From NCBI RefSeq assembly GCF_037975245.1, contig NC_092576.1, positions 12,019,111 through 12,083,110 on the forward strand: a stretch of DNA of 64,000 nucleotides, read 5' to 3'. Below, in pieces: positions 1-11,390 of the stretch. A program made the position numbers and the translations under genes. The notes beneath the pieces are model-generated. The model was not told the DNA's origin. It searched no databases and saw only the letters and a program-made list of their open reading frames with translations. Every line of letters begins with the position of its first letter. The first letter of the stretch is position 1. Source of the stretch: Apostichopus japonicus (Eukaryota > Echinodermata > Holothuroidea > Aspidochirotida > Stichopodidae).

Positions 1-1152
1 ATCTATAGTTCAAAACCACATCCTCATATCGTATTTTCTAACGCAATGGTATGATTCGTTTTCAAATAATTGGTGATATGTTGTAAATGCTTCTGGTAAG
101 GGCGCAGAATGAATGTCTTTTGGGCATTTCAATTGCAAAGGTATATGTGTGTTTTTCTTCATATTTAAATCATTAAGTCTATTAAAGTATTTTAAAAAAT
201 GAAAGTAAAAAATGAAAGTATTACAAAAAAGTTGCATATTGATGAAATGCTATTTTCATGAAACTGAAGAGGATTTACAGCTAAGGTGGCATACTCCTAT
301 TAGAGTCTATATAAATCCGCCCGGATGTTCTCCTTCTGGAAAAGTACCAAAATGCAGAAGGGAAAACATTTTTTTCATACATTATCAATCAAGATCTGGT
401 TCTTTTTGGCTTGCATGTTTGAAGAGCATGAATAGAAGTACATGTGGTGCAAAATTCGATTCAATTGAGGCAATTTTAGACCCCCATAGGCCTCCCAGGA
501 GCAGCGTACGAAAATTGTTTACTACTGAGTGAAGAGGTTTGTTTACAAGTGACGAAAACTTCAGGCTCGGATAGCAAAAACTCTGCATTGCAATGATACG
601 GAAATTGATGGTGCCATGAAAGGCCAACTTGTCAGATTTCCGGTGATGGGTAGCGTTTATAGCTAGTGAGAACTTCTATCTAGACTTAGAGACCACATTA
701 CTTTTGTGACTTAGTGTAAGTCAATGGGGCTTTTAATGGGCGTGTGCTACCTTAAGCCAACATTTCCAACTGTATCAAAGATGGCAAGTATACATCCATT
801 CAGTTCGGATTATAATGTGTTCTATACTGTAGTGTCATGTCCCGCTTTCAGAGCACTCGTAGTGTCAGTATGAGCAGTATCAATAACAAATTACCAAATG
901 TTATTTCTGCTGTTGCGAGCCATTCTAATATTTGTAATTACTCCATCATAACCCGGTATAGGAATATATTTAAAGTATCGTATCATAACCATCAGCACGG
1001 CAAATTTGCTTCTTAACAACTGTTGTTACTATCTATGGCAGTCCTTGTCTCAATCTGTTAAATCTGCTTAGTCTCTAAAGTCGTTTCAATGTAAAATCAA
1101 GGACGATCTTCTCAACAAGTTCATGGAAGCATTTTGACTTTTAACTTTGTTC
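1..1152. other. Unassigned 3' flank
   Basis: AT-rich sequence. An open frame of 106 codons on the plus strand (212-532) matches no family I recognise and has no splice or composition support. Nothing else can be named. Confidence 0.5.
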
Positions 1153-1518
1153 TTTAAAGGCATTGAAGACTCGCCCTAAACCGCGTGCCTCGCTCTGAAA
1201 AAGTTAACTTTCCGTTGCTTGCAAATGACATTTTCTTCTTGTCGCTACAAAATGCAGACAGTAATGAAATGTCATCCCTTGTTATCTTTTATCTAGACCT
1301 GAGATGTCCACGCTGCTATGTACCCTATGTTGTGGGTATTGACCGTAGCTATATGTATTGAATGTACACTAGTGTCTTATTACCGACGGTAGCAAGCTGT
1401 GTGTGTATTTTCTGGGATCGATGGTGGTGTCTAACACTTCTGTTACACCTCAATCGAAACTAGGTCAGATTACCGGCATGAGACGTTTCTTTGTGCGCGA
1501 GTCTTCACACCCTTTAAA
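1153..1518 (+). mobile_element. MITE copy 1 (TTTAAAGG-ended family)
   Basis: 366 bp with imperfect terminal inverted repeats: it begins TTTAAAGGCATTGAAGACTC and its reverse complement begins TTTAAAGGGTGTGAAGACTC. A second, inverted copy lies at 2863-3222 and a fragment at 29840-29964. The ends carry TTAA, which could be a piggyBac-type target site or part of the repeat; the class is not settled. Confidence 0.8.
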
Positions 1519-1631
1519 TACCACACTCTACTTTTCTCTCTTCAAAGTCTTTGCTATCCTTCTTGCCTCTTGTCCTTCTATCTTCTCTCTTTCTGTTCTT
1601 TGGTTTTTCTCTTTGTCTTTCTTTTCCATCT

Positions 1632-1693
1632 GAAATATAAAACAATGAAACAATTAAATGAAGTCATTTAATTGTTTCATTGTTTTATATTTC
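1632..1693. repeat. 30-bp perfect palindrome with 2-nt spacer
   Basis: 1632-1661 and 1664-1693 are exact reverse complements, separated only by AG. It lies just after MITE copy 1. It could form a cruciform or an RNA hairpin; no function is known. Confidence 0.9.
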
Positions 1694-2039
1694 TACTTGG
1701 TCACTAGCTGAGATAACAGCCTTAATGTTTTTCTAGTGTCCTTCATATGTTAACATTCCTACTGTAATGTTATTTCTGTATTAACAAACATATGAGAAAT
1801 AAATTTGAAACGATATGATTTATTGTATCCTTTAATATTTCCTTATCATTCCCAGTTTAACTTAAATTTTCAAAACTGTTGATTGTGTTACTTTCCTTTT
1901 AAATGCCTTTAATTGCTTTCCTTTTTAATTGTAATTGTTTTATCATAACTTTTTATACTCTCCTATTTATAAATTGTATTTTATGCTATTTATAATGGAG
2001 TAAAGGAAACTGGAACATTTCTATCAGGTTACGAAACTA

Positions 2040-2645
2040 CCCTCTTCCCTTAATCCTCTCTCTGTCCCTCCACTGTTTATCTCCTACCTCTCCTCTTCCC
2101 CCTGTTGGTTTCTTTCTTCTCTCCACCCTTTGTCAACTAATCCTCTTACATCAATCTCTTTTTGTATTCAACCTGCTCATTAACCTATCTGTATTATGTG
2201 CTTGTATTTTGTTCCTTGTACTTTATGTTACTTGTCATTCAGCCTCTGAAGAAAATGCTGCTTGGATCGAAACGTAAGGCACACCTATTTTTACACATTC
2301 TCTTACACTTTTACTATTAAGTGGATAAGCAGTTTGTAACAGTTTTTGTGGTATTTTTATTTTGATGTTTCTATCAGGTTAGAAACTGTTTATACTGTTA
2401 ATACCAGTGCTTTGAAGCATGATAAGAGAGAACAGTATAGAGTGGTATTACCATCAGAATCAGATGAAGGTTAGGAACTGTTCATACTGTCAGTACGAGT
2501 GCTCTGAAGCGTGATACGGGAGGACAGTATAGAGTGGTATTTAGCATTAGAACCAGATAGAGGTGAAGGATCTGTCCATACTGTCAGTACCAGCGCTTTA
2601 AAGCATGGATATGTGAGGACAGTATAGAGTGGCATTAGCATAATG
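2040..2645 (+). mobile_element. Dispersed element, copy A: pyrimidine-rich body, hammerhead-like motif, 85-bp repeats
   Basis: A pyrimidine-rich segment (2040-2225) is followed by the hammerhead-like motif (2242-2280), then three tandem units of about 85 bp (2382-2645) sharing CATACTGTCAGTAC and ACAGTATAGAGTGG. The same order recurs at 42730-43480. Penelope-like retroelements and retrozymes are known to carry hammerhead ribozymes, so such an origin is possible; no reverse transcriptase is present. Confidence 0.65.
2242..2280 (+). ncRNA. Hammerhead-like motif, copy A (stem II decayed)
   Basis: GCCT, CTGAAGA, GAAA, CGTA and AGGC are all kept, but stem II is broken (AATGCT against GGATC). GTA would still fit the NUH cleavage rule. 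Probably inactive. Confidence 0.4.
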
Positions 2646-2862
2646 GAAAATGTCCCAATTGGCTGGATAAATCGACAAGATGGTTAAAATAGCCCCAGTA
2701 AAAGTTTTTGATAACCAGTTGCCCAATCACAGACCAACTACTGTCCTCCACTTTCTGCAGTAATTGAATGTTCAGCCAATCAAAAAATAGGTTACATTCA
2801 ATCTAACCAGTTAGGGACAAGATATTTGAGATGGGGTTTTTCGACAAACAGAGTGGGATATC

Positions 2863-3222
2863 TTTAAAGGGTGTGAAGACTCGCGCAAAAAGAAACGTTT
2901 AATCTGACCTAGTTTCGAATGAGGTGTAACAGAAGTGTTAGACACCACCATCAATCCCAGAAAATACACACACAGCTTGCTACCTTCGGTAATTAGACAC
3001 TAGTGTACAGTCAGTACATACAGCTGCGGTCAATACCCACAGCACAGTGTATACACGATACAGCGATGGACATCTCAGGTCCAGCTAAAGATAACAAGGT
3101 ATCACGTTTCATTACTATCTGCATTTTGTAGCGACAAGCAGAAAACTTCACTTGCAAGCAACAGAAAGTTAACTTTTTCAGAGCGCAGCACGCGGTTTGG
3201 GGCGAGTCTTCAATGCCTTTAA
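2863..3222 (-). mobile_element. MITE copy 2, inverted
   Basis: Reverse-complement copy of the element at 1153-1518 over its full length, with scattered substitutions and small indels. The 92-codon frame at 3011-3289 lies inside it and is not a gene. Confidence 0.8.
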
Positions 3223-5482
3223 TCTCAATATAACTTTTACATTGTCTGCCAATGGAATATTCATTTGATAAAATATGACCCTCACCCACCCCACTCTCTC
3301 ACCCCATGTGGTCCATTTCGCATTCTTCCTCACTCGCAGAAAGGTTCTGTAAAGTAGCTCATGAAAAAACGAAAAGATCGTAGATCATGTTATTTCTTTT
3401 TTCTAGATTCTTTAATTCATCATATTTCTATTTATTTTATTCATACACTTTGGAAGCAATAAAAAAAGGCAAAAAGTTAACACAGTTTGGATTATTTACG
3501 ACATTAATATAAAAAAAAATAAGGAAAAAAAAAAACGAAAACGAAGGGAGTAGATGATTTCACGAGTCATTCATGACAGCAATATAATTCAATAAATTGG
3601 CCGTATATTAATGACAAAATAAAAAACCCAAAAAATTGGAAAAAACATTTCTCGTTGTGAGATAATCACATTTAATAAAGATAGACACTTCCTTTCTTCA
3701 TCCATCTTTTTTCTTCTCTTTTTTTTCTTCATATTATTTTATTATATATTTTTACATCTTCCTGTTTTGCCGCATTCCGCAACAGAAATGGAGTTAAACT
3801 AAAACAGTACATGACCGAAGAAAAAACAGAGAGGAAAGAAAATAATCACAACTTAAAAAAAACAAAATATTTTACGGGTAGAACATCTTATATCATTACA
3901 TCTTTGTTTTATGAAAACAACTTTTGAAGATGTGTTTTGTTACTTTTTAATACATTCCAGACAAAAGAAAATCACCTCATCAACATGTTAAGCATTACGA
4001 AATTTATACCAAAACAATAGTAAAGATGAACATTCATTTTTGCATGATGTAACAAGAACAGATTCTTACCATCCTACCGAAATTAGCACGCAATTCCTAC
4101 ATTGCGTTTTTTTAAGAAATCTATAGCTGAAAATTTTCTTTCTTTCTTGACTTCAAGATGTCAACCATTTTTTGTCTCAATGTATTCAACAATATGTGGT
4201 AAAATTGGTTTTTCGGTCACAATAATGGGTGTAAAACGCTTGTATCATCTGGATGTCCTTAAGAATATGCTAATTTAAAAAGGTATATTCTTAGATGGAA
4301 ATGTCCCTACAAATCAAGGGCTTTGATCAGTGTAAGAAACCCTAGACATTAAAGTAATTCTTCAATTTCAACTGTTAATTATTATAATCCTTAAAAGTCA
4401 ACAAATGTCAAAGTGTCAAAATATATTTTCATGATAACGGTAGGTGTAACTCCTTGGCCCGCCCGATGTTGTAAATGGGACGTTGACTACCCTCTAAACA
4501 AATAGACACAAAACTAGGAAAAAATACTAACGAATAGATACACAGACAGTCTGATTGACAGATGGATATAGAAATGTTATAAACATTGAAATATTAAAAC
4601 AAAAATTCTCAACTGATTTAAATGCATTCATTTTAAAATATTCATACAATACACAACCGTTGAAAGGCATGGTACTTCCAATATATTTAGGCACTGGTTA
4701 TACACATATATGGATATATATATATATATGTATATGCACTCATTAGGGCAACATGGAAATTAAGCTTCACATTTCTTGTTTTAAACATAACTGTAACAAC
4801 CAAAGCACTAAACCTGTTCTGTGGTCCAGTGGATAAAGGCAATGGTGTGCATAACATTAGAAGAAATGAAATATATAACATCTGAAAGGTTGTGGGTTAT
4901 AGCTCTGACCGTCCAAAGTAAAGGGTGTTTTCATCCAGGAGATATCCACAGTTACTTTCAAAATGAGCTGTAATTGTTAATTGGTTGGCGCAAAGTGTAA
5001 GTAACCAACCAATCGGCTTCCGACACATACGGCTGTCCACTGTTGTAAACTAACTGTCATCGAACGACAACCATTCGAGAGGTAACTTATCTAGAATTTA
5101 ACAATTAAAGATCAATATGGGAATCTGTGAAACTGACATCCACTGCCGATAATGACAAAAAGTTATTTTGAAATTGTTGGTATTGTCATAGCCATTTTTT
5201 ATTACTTTAAAAACAAAAAACTTTATGACTTGAATGCTACGGCTATATTTCAAAACATTAGGCAACGTAATTTTATTTGTCATGCAAAATAGGATTTTTC
5301 CTACTGGACAGGAAAACAAAGGAATTACAAGCTTCTTGTAGAAACTGATTGTACAGCAATACCAACAAAAAATTTCAAAAAAATGGGGGAAAAAATGGAA
5401 TATTAACCTTGAGCACTTAATTTACCAGCGTGACATGTTTGATTGCTGGGAAACTTCATTTCAGGTTGGTATGATTATACTA
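3223..5482. other. AT-rich 3' flank without a gene
   Basis: Homopolymer A/T runs and a TA repeat (4712-4732). A degenerate tRNA-like stretch at about 4822-4912 (AGTGGATAAAGGC, then AAGGTTGTGGGTTATAGCTC) looks like the A and B boxes of a decayed SINE head. No coding evidence. Confidence 0.5.
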
Positions 5483-6600
5483 AACCGTATAAGGTAATGT
5501 TAATTGTCATTACCTTATACGGTTCAGTGTGATAATCTTGTGTGAACCGTATAAGGTAATGTTAATTGTCATTACCTTATACGGCTCAGTGTGATAATCT
5601 TGTGTGAACCGTATAAAGAAAAATGACAATTTTATGATTTATCAAACTGACCCATTAAAGGTAATAACATACAACACTGTGATTGTCATACTGAACCATT
5701 TAAGGAAACAACCATCTTGTAATTATCAAAATTAACCATTTAAGGTAACAATCTTGTGATTATGAGACTGAACTGTTTAAGGTAACAACAATCTTGTGAT
5801 TATCACACTAAACCGTTTAAGGAACCAACGATCTTGAGATTATCAAACTAAACCATTTAAGGTAACAACGATCTTGTGATTATCAAAATTAACCATTTAA
5901 GGTAACAACGATCTTGTGATTATCAAACTAAACCATTTAAGGTAACAACGATCTTGTGATTATTAAACTAAACCATTTAAAGGAACAACGATCTTGTGAT
6001 TATCAAACTAAACCATTGAAGGAACGGACAATCTTGTGATTATCAAACTAAACCATTTAAGGTAACAACAATCTTCGTGAATATCAAACTAAACCGTTTA
6101 AGGAACCGACAATCCGTTGGTAATCATACTAAACCATTCAAGTTCAAAACAACTTTGTGATATAATATTATAACTTTTAAGGTGATGAAACTCTTGTGAT
6201 TATCAAACTACACTCATCAAGCTAATGACTACCTTGTGATTATCATACTTAACCATTGAAAGTAACAATAATCTTGTGATTATCAAACTAAACCGTTTAA
6301 GGAACTGAAAATCCTCTGGTGATCGTACTAAACCATTTCAAGTAACAACAATCCTGTGATTATATTACGACGACTTTGAAGGTTATGGCAATCTTTTGAT
6401 TTATGGTATAACGGTGAAAGGACAATCTTATGGTATCTAGTAACTAAACTGTTTAATAAGATTACCACAATTTTGAGGTATCATACTTATACCTCTTTAG
6501 GTAACGAAACTCTTGTGATTGTATCAAATCTAACCATCTTAAAGGTAACTTTAATCTTGTGATCACCATACAAATGAACCATTTAAGGTATAGGTAAGTT
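5483..6600. repeat. 40-bp tandem array with hairpin-bearing first units
   Basis: Unit of 40 bp, consensus around AACCATTTAAGGTAACAACG then ATCTTGTGATTATCAAACT, about 25 divergent copies. The first two units carry long inverted repeats (5483-5524 and 5545-5586), each a stem of about 17 bp with an 8-nt loop. Confidence 0.9.
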
Positions 6601-9459
6601 AACTTGATTAAAAATGATATGTTACTTTAGCAATTCCTAAGTTGGTTTCAGAGTTGACGTGCTTAGCCGTAACAATTCAATAAAGGGCCAAAAAAAAGAA
6701 GTAAATCTCATGTGAAATTCTGATTTCAAAACCATCGTGGAAATGAGTAGAGAGGACAACAAGGATGCACAAAAACAGCACAAAAAAAAAAACAAAAAAA
6801 AACATTAATTTACAAATTAATAATTTCAACCTTTTGTAAGTATTATCAAAAATCGCATACAAAATGATATAAGGTGGTATTTTTGGGATTCTTGCTATTT
6901 TGGATTCACTACGATGTTATTTGCATTTTGATTTCTTCAAAATTTTACCAAACCAGAAAAGAAAGTAGATAAAGAAAAAAACGTAATAAGTAACGGTGGT
7001 TTTTCATTTATAGTACTTCTTGGCTGGGTTTTCAAGCATTTGTTTTTCTTGCCCTGAATACAAAAAAAGGGGGAACCTTTTGAAAAATATTTTACCACTT
7101 TTGATAACAGGAAGAATTATTTTCCCAGAGGAATTTCATGACTTGAAGAGGAGATTAATGGTAAAATATCAAGGAAATAAGCACCTCTGGTATGGATCTG
7201 TGTTTTCACTAAATAGTTATTTAAAAGGCTAAAGAACAAAATTAACAAACAAATGTCAGAAGCCATGCCAGTGTTCTGATTCAATGCAAAGGAAACATTT
7301 GTTTTTACAATAAAAGATACTTTACTTGAGATTAACATCTTTTCACAAAATTGTAAATTTCTCTCAGAAAACAACTTTTCCTTTCAGACTTATATATTAT
7401 AGGGTCCTTTAATAAACGTTTACTTCTAATTAACTTAAATTTTAATTTAATATTATAAAATAACCTCCCCCCCCTCTCCCACCCCTTTATCTAAAGGAAT
7501 AAAATGGAATTGAAGAATTAGTTGATAATTTTAATTATTTCCAACGAGGAGAAACTGTTCATACACAACAACAAAAAACAGGAATCACAAAACAAAAAAT
7601 ACAGTACTGCAATAACAAAAATATTTCACATTCGCATCAAAAAAAAAAAAAATTAAAATCGCAATGACCCCGAAAATAATACAACAGATAATTAACGACT
7701 GATCAAGGGATAATTATTAAAATCATCAAAAAGTACATCGAATCTGTTTCAAGGTGTGGATATCAAAACGATGATGATATCAGAGAGCAAACTCATAAAA
7801 TGCCACAAAAAAGGTAAATATAAAATAATAATCACGCGATAAAATAAAGTCACTCGTGTTAGCGAGGGTGTAGGAGTATTCGACCGAGGTAAATTACAGA
7901 GAGAATAGTTGGGTGGGTGGGTTGGGGGATAATCAACATATCTGCAAAAACTGATAATTTGTGTTTGATATAGAAGCTTATTTCTCCCAGTATATAATTT
8001 TGTTCCTTTTAAAGTTTCTAATGAACAGTCTAATGAAAAATACAATTACATAAATTTTTGCAAATGTGAAAAAATGGATCAGTGAATGAAAAGTCAACGT
8101 TTCAGTCTCTTTAGCCTATCAAACATAACCAAGGACCGAGAACCATTATGGGCGTCAGATATTAAGTTTAGGGGGTGGTTTTTTTTTTTTCCAATGTCAT
8201 TGATTGATTACCGAGACATATCTTTTTATCAGAAGGACAAAATATTAATTCAAAGTTATCAACACTTTTGAGGCCAATTCTGTCCAAGGAGTTTGCCACA
8301 TTTTTTTTGACAAACGCTAGTTTCATTGAGACAAGCAGGAAATAACTGAAAACATAGGAGGGTGGGGGGGGGGGGGAGGTAAGAGAAAAACATGAAAAGT
8401 AAGATAAAAGCAGCTCCAGCAAATAAAGAGGTAGGGTTGTCATGTTAAGTCATCATTTTAATTATCATAAAAACTGTTTTTAAAAAAATGGCTCCTGTAT
8501 CATTTTGAAAAATATGCGTATTATTTGAAATTTCGGACTAATAAACCATTCTATTTATACAAATCGTGGGTCGTTGTATTGTTGTACATTACCTAAAAAA
8601 GAAAAAAAAAAAATTCACGTACTCTGTGAATTTATTTCTATATTGGTGATTTTGGCAAAACTAATAGAATCCATGTCAAAATGGCTGATTAAAGTGTTCT
8701 TAAGTTCTGCAGTGCTCCGACCGTTAGTTTTTAGTTAATCACTGAGGTCGGCAAACGTGGTTTGAAAATTCATTTATTCGGTCAGCTGACTGACTCAAAC
8801 ACAGAATGACTGACAGACAGACAGACAGACCCACTATAAGGAAAAAGTTTGGAAGATGAAGTGAACCGATTAACTTTTTGGAATACGAAAGGAAAGGTTG
8901 TGAAATAAGAAGCTTTTCAGCCACAGCGATGGAATAAAATGAAAGATACACATTTTTTTTTTCTTTTTAGTTTTGTATAATGAAATGTTAAAATAAATGC
9001 TAGGTTTATAGACTTCGGATAGCGAGAGAAAACCTGTGTGGTTTGATAGAATATATGTTATGTTAGGCATTGAAGGTATTGAAAGGGAAAGAATGAAGCT
9101 AAATGTGACGAAACTAATTTTTTTTGTTTTCCATTTCTAGCTTTTAAGAAATGTGAAACCCAGAAAAATAGAGTTGAAAAATAAAAATAATAAAGGGTAA
9201 GTGGATCGATCAGTTTAGACTTTCCATTGAGATAACATCTGCTCATTTTGCGAAAGCAGATTGAAACTAAACGAAATTGGTTAAACAGGGGCGCAACAGG
9301 TAACTAAACTTGTATTCATATTTAGTCTGTAAGTCAAACTTCTGAAACCAATGATCGTTTAAAAGTAAACTGCAATGCAAGAACTGAATCCTTTGTAAGG
9401 TGATAGCAAACGTGTTCTTCTGGCAAAATTTTTGTTCCAAGCTGAATGATACTGAGCCA
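6601..9459. other. AT-rich flank without a gene
   Basis: A/T homopolymers, G/C runs and a GACA microsatellite at 8811-8832. The open frames here are short and show no family signature. Confidence 0.5.
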
Positions 9460-9545
9460 CCCCCCCCCCACCCTGGGAACTGGACTCAAACTGGGGGACT
9501 TCTTGACTTGCAAGTTCTGTGCTCTCACACCTAAGGAGCTGAACA
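9460..9545 (-). repeat. Degenerate tRNA-derived SINE head
   Basis: Read on the minus strand: TTAGGTGTGAGAGCAC resembles an A box and AGTTTGAGTCC a B box (consensus GGTTCGANTCC), with ACTTGCAAGTCAAG between them in the position of an anticodon arm. Body and tail are not resolved. Confidence 0.35.
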
Positions 9546-10441
9546 TACCCTGAACATACGATCGACAACTCGTACCTCCAGAAGAAAACAAAGAAGAGGG
9601 GAAGGAGATGGTGAGGCGGGGACCGCTACCAACCTACAGATGAATACCGGAGGTAGGAGCACGGGGATGTTGGTCCCGATGGTGTCATGACCACTGAGAA
9701 GATTTATCAGAGTTAACCCTGTTAACATCCTCAACCATCTTGAGATGATCAAACATCAGGCTCTTTGTTTCATCACAATTAATTCTCTCCCCCCCCCTTT
9801 TAACTGGATTATTGCCTTTACTTTAAACGCTTAAGATAATGCGGATCGGATGACAAAAATGCCATTAAGAAAATTCCTCCTCCTCGTTCAGCAATCATCC
9901 TTCCTCACGACAGATTTTTGCTTCCCTTCTAAGAAATCGCTGATTCGAGACTCCGAACGAAAAAGGTGAAAGGAAATGAAAAAAAAAATATATATGTATA
10001 TGTAAATATAGTCCCTGTTAGATCGATTTATCTTCTACAAAATATCGCTAAATTAAACCTACATATTTCTCCTCTTGTTCCATCTCGCTTGCTCTATTCC
10101 TCTCTCATTCTATTTTTATTAATTACGGAATGATAAATTAAGACTCTCGCTGGTCGTGCCCCATGCTGACGGTTTGCTCGTGTTTTTTTCTTTTCTCTTT
10201 CTCGTTCTCGAATCATAGAAGAAGGGAGAAGCAGAAACAGAGATTTCGATGACACTGAGGTGTTTTAGAGCGAAGAAGAGATGGCTTCCAATCAAGGCAT
10301 TTTTACTAGGAAATCTTCAATCCATATCACAGGCAAATCTCCATCACTGATTCTTGTTGCATAGCACAAAATCTGTCAAAACAAACAAAAAGAAAGAAAG
10401 ATAAATAAAAAGTGACAAAAAAGGAAATCCATTGTCAACCT
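9546..10441. other. Flank without a recognised gene
   Basis: Mixed AT-rich sequence. It contains the first minus-strand AATAAA after the NHERF stop (10115-10120). No coding feature supported. Confidence 0.5.
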
Positions 10442-10795
10442 GAAACACTGAACTCGAATACCCATTTCAGCCAAAAGTTTTGTTTGCTCATGTCTGTAGC
10501 CGGGTTCGAAACCCATTCAAGCCGAGCATTTCTTTGCTCGTTTTAGATTGTTTTTCTATTCTTTTTACTGTAGCCGGGTTCAAAACCCATTCCAGCCGAG
10601 CATTTCTTTGCTTGTTTCAGATTGTTTTTCTAGTAATTCTGTAGCAGGGTTCGAAACCAATTCCAGCGGGACATTTCTTTGCTCGTTTTAGATTGTTTTT
10701 CTAGTCTTTCCTGTAGCTGGGTTGGAAACAATTCCAGCCGAGCATTTTCGTTGCTAGTTTCAGGTTGTATTTCTCGACAAATCTGGTAACCAAGT
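10442..10795. repeat. 72-bp tandem repeat with B-box-like core
   Basis: About 4.5 units of 71-74 bp, starting GTAGCCGGGTTCGAAACCC at 10496, 10570, 10641 and 10713. Each unit contains GGTTCGAAACC or a variant, close to a Pol III B box. It may lie in the NHERF 3' UTR if the distal poly(A) signal is used. Confidence 0.85.
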
Positions 10796-11182
10796 TTAAA
10801 TAATTTCTTCCTGACACCAACCTCCATTTTCCAAGTTTCATTTGGGTATACGACTCATTTTGAGCTTCGTAAACGTGGAAAATTGTGGATAGTCGGGCAG
10901 TGGGCATGTACGTGGCTGATGCTTCCAATACTTACCAAGTGTAAGCAATCATAGGGGAAGGTAATTTTGCAAATATACATGTCACCTTAATAAAGGACCA
11001 CCCCTTCGTAAAGGTAAAACAAACAACAGTCGTTGGTTGTGCCCGTCAGTCATTCAGTGTGAGGTGATACAGCTGTAAGACTAACTTGCTCACCGGATCC
11101 AAGGCTAGGTCACATTGGTTGGGTTGAAACCATTCCAGGGTTGGGCAGTTTGTGGCCAGCATTAAGTTACAGAATGGATCAT

Positions 11183-11188
11183 TTTAAT
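11183..11188 (-). terminator. Candidate poly(A) signal of the NHERF gene
   Basis: ATTAAA on the minus strand, 71 nt after the stop codon. The first canonical AATAAA on this strand that I found is at 10115-10120, which would give a 3' UTR of about 1.1 kb containing the 72-bp tandem array. The sequence alone does not tell which is used. Confidence 0.3.
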
Positions 11189-11258
11189 AACGTCTGCCCC
11201 CCCCCCCCCCAAACACATGATTTGATAAGGAACCTCTCCTACCTGATTGAATCTTCTT

Positions 11259-11390
11259 TCACAGCTGGTTAAACTGCTTGTGTTTACTCCTCCAGTCCTT
11301 ACTCGCTGCTGCTTTCTTCTTTGATCTTCCTCCGGCCAGCATCCTCGCTTTCTGAATGTCAAACTCGAGACCGTCGACTTTGCTGTCCGC
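11259..11390 (-). CDS. NHERF1: NHERF exon 5: ERM-binding C-terminus
   Basis: Terminal exon of 43 codons plus TGA (11259-11261), too short and lacking ATG, so easily missed. The acceptor is TTTTCGAAACAG|GCG. The peptide runs [20 protein letters not shown], then [13 protein letters not shown], then [10 protein letters not shown]. The end fits the FERM-domain-binding helix of NHERF: basic segment, D-W, six residues, F, two residues, L. The spacing W-x6-F-x2-L equals that of human NHERF1. The basic run before it (RSKKK) is also typical. A longer open frame over the same bases (11162-11581) is in a different frame and is not the product. Confidence 0.92.
   Translation of the reverse strand, partial: ADSKVDGLEFDIQKARMLAGGRSKKKAAASKDWRSKHKQFNQL

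Noticed and set aside
212-532. 106-codon plus-strand frame
   Set aside because: No recognisable domain, no splice context and AT-rich codons; chance cannot be excluded.
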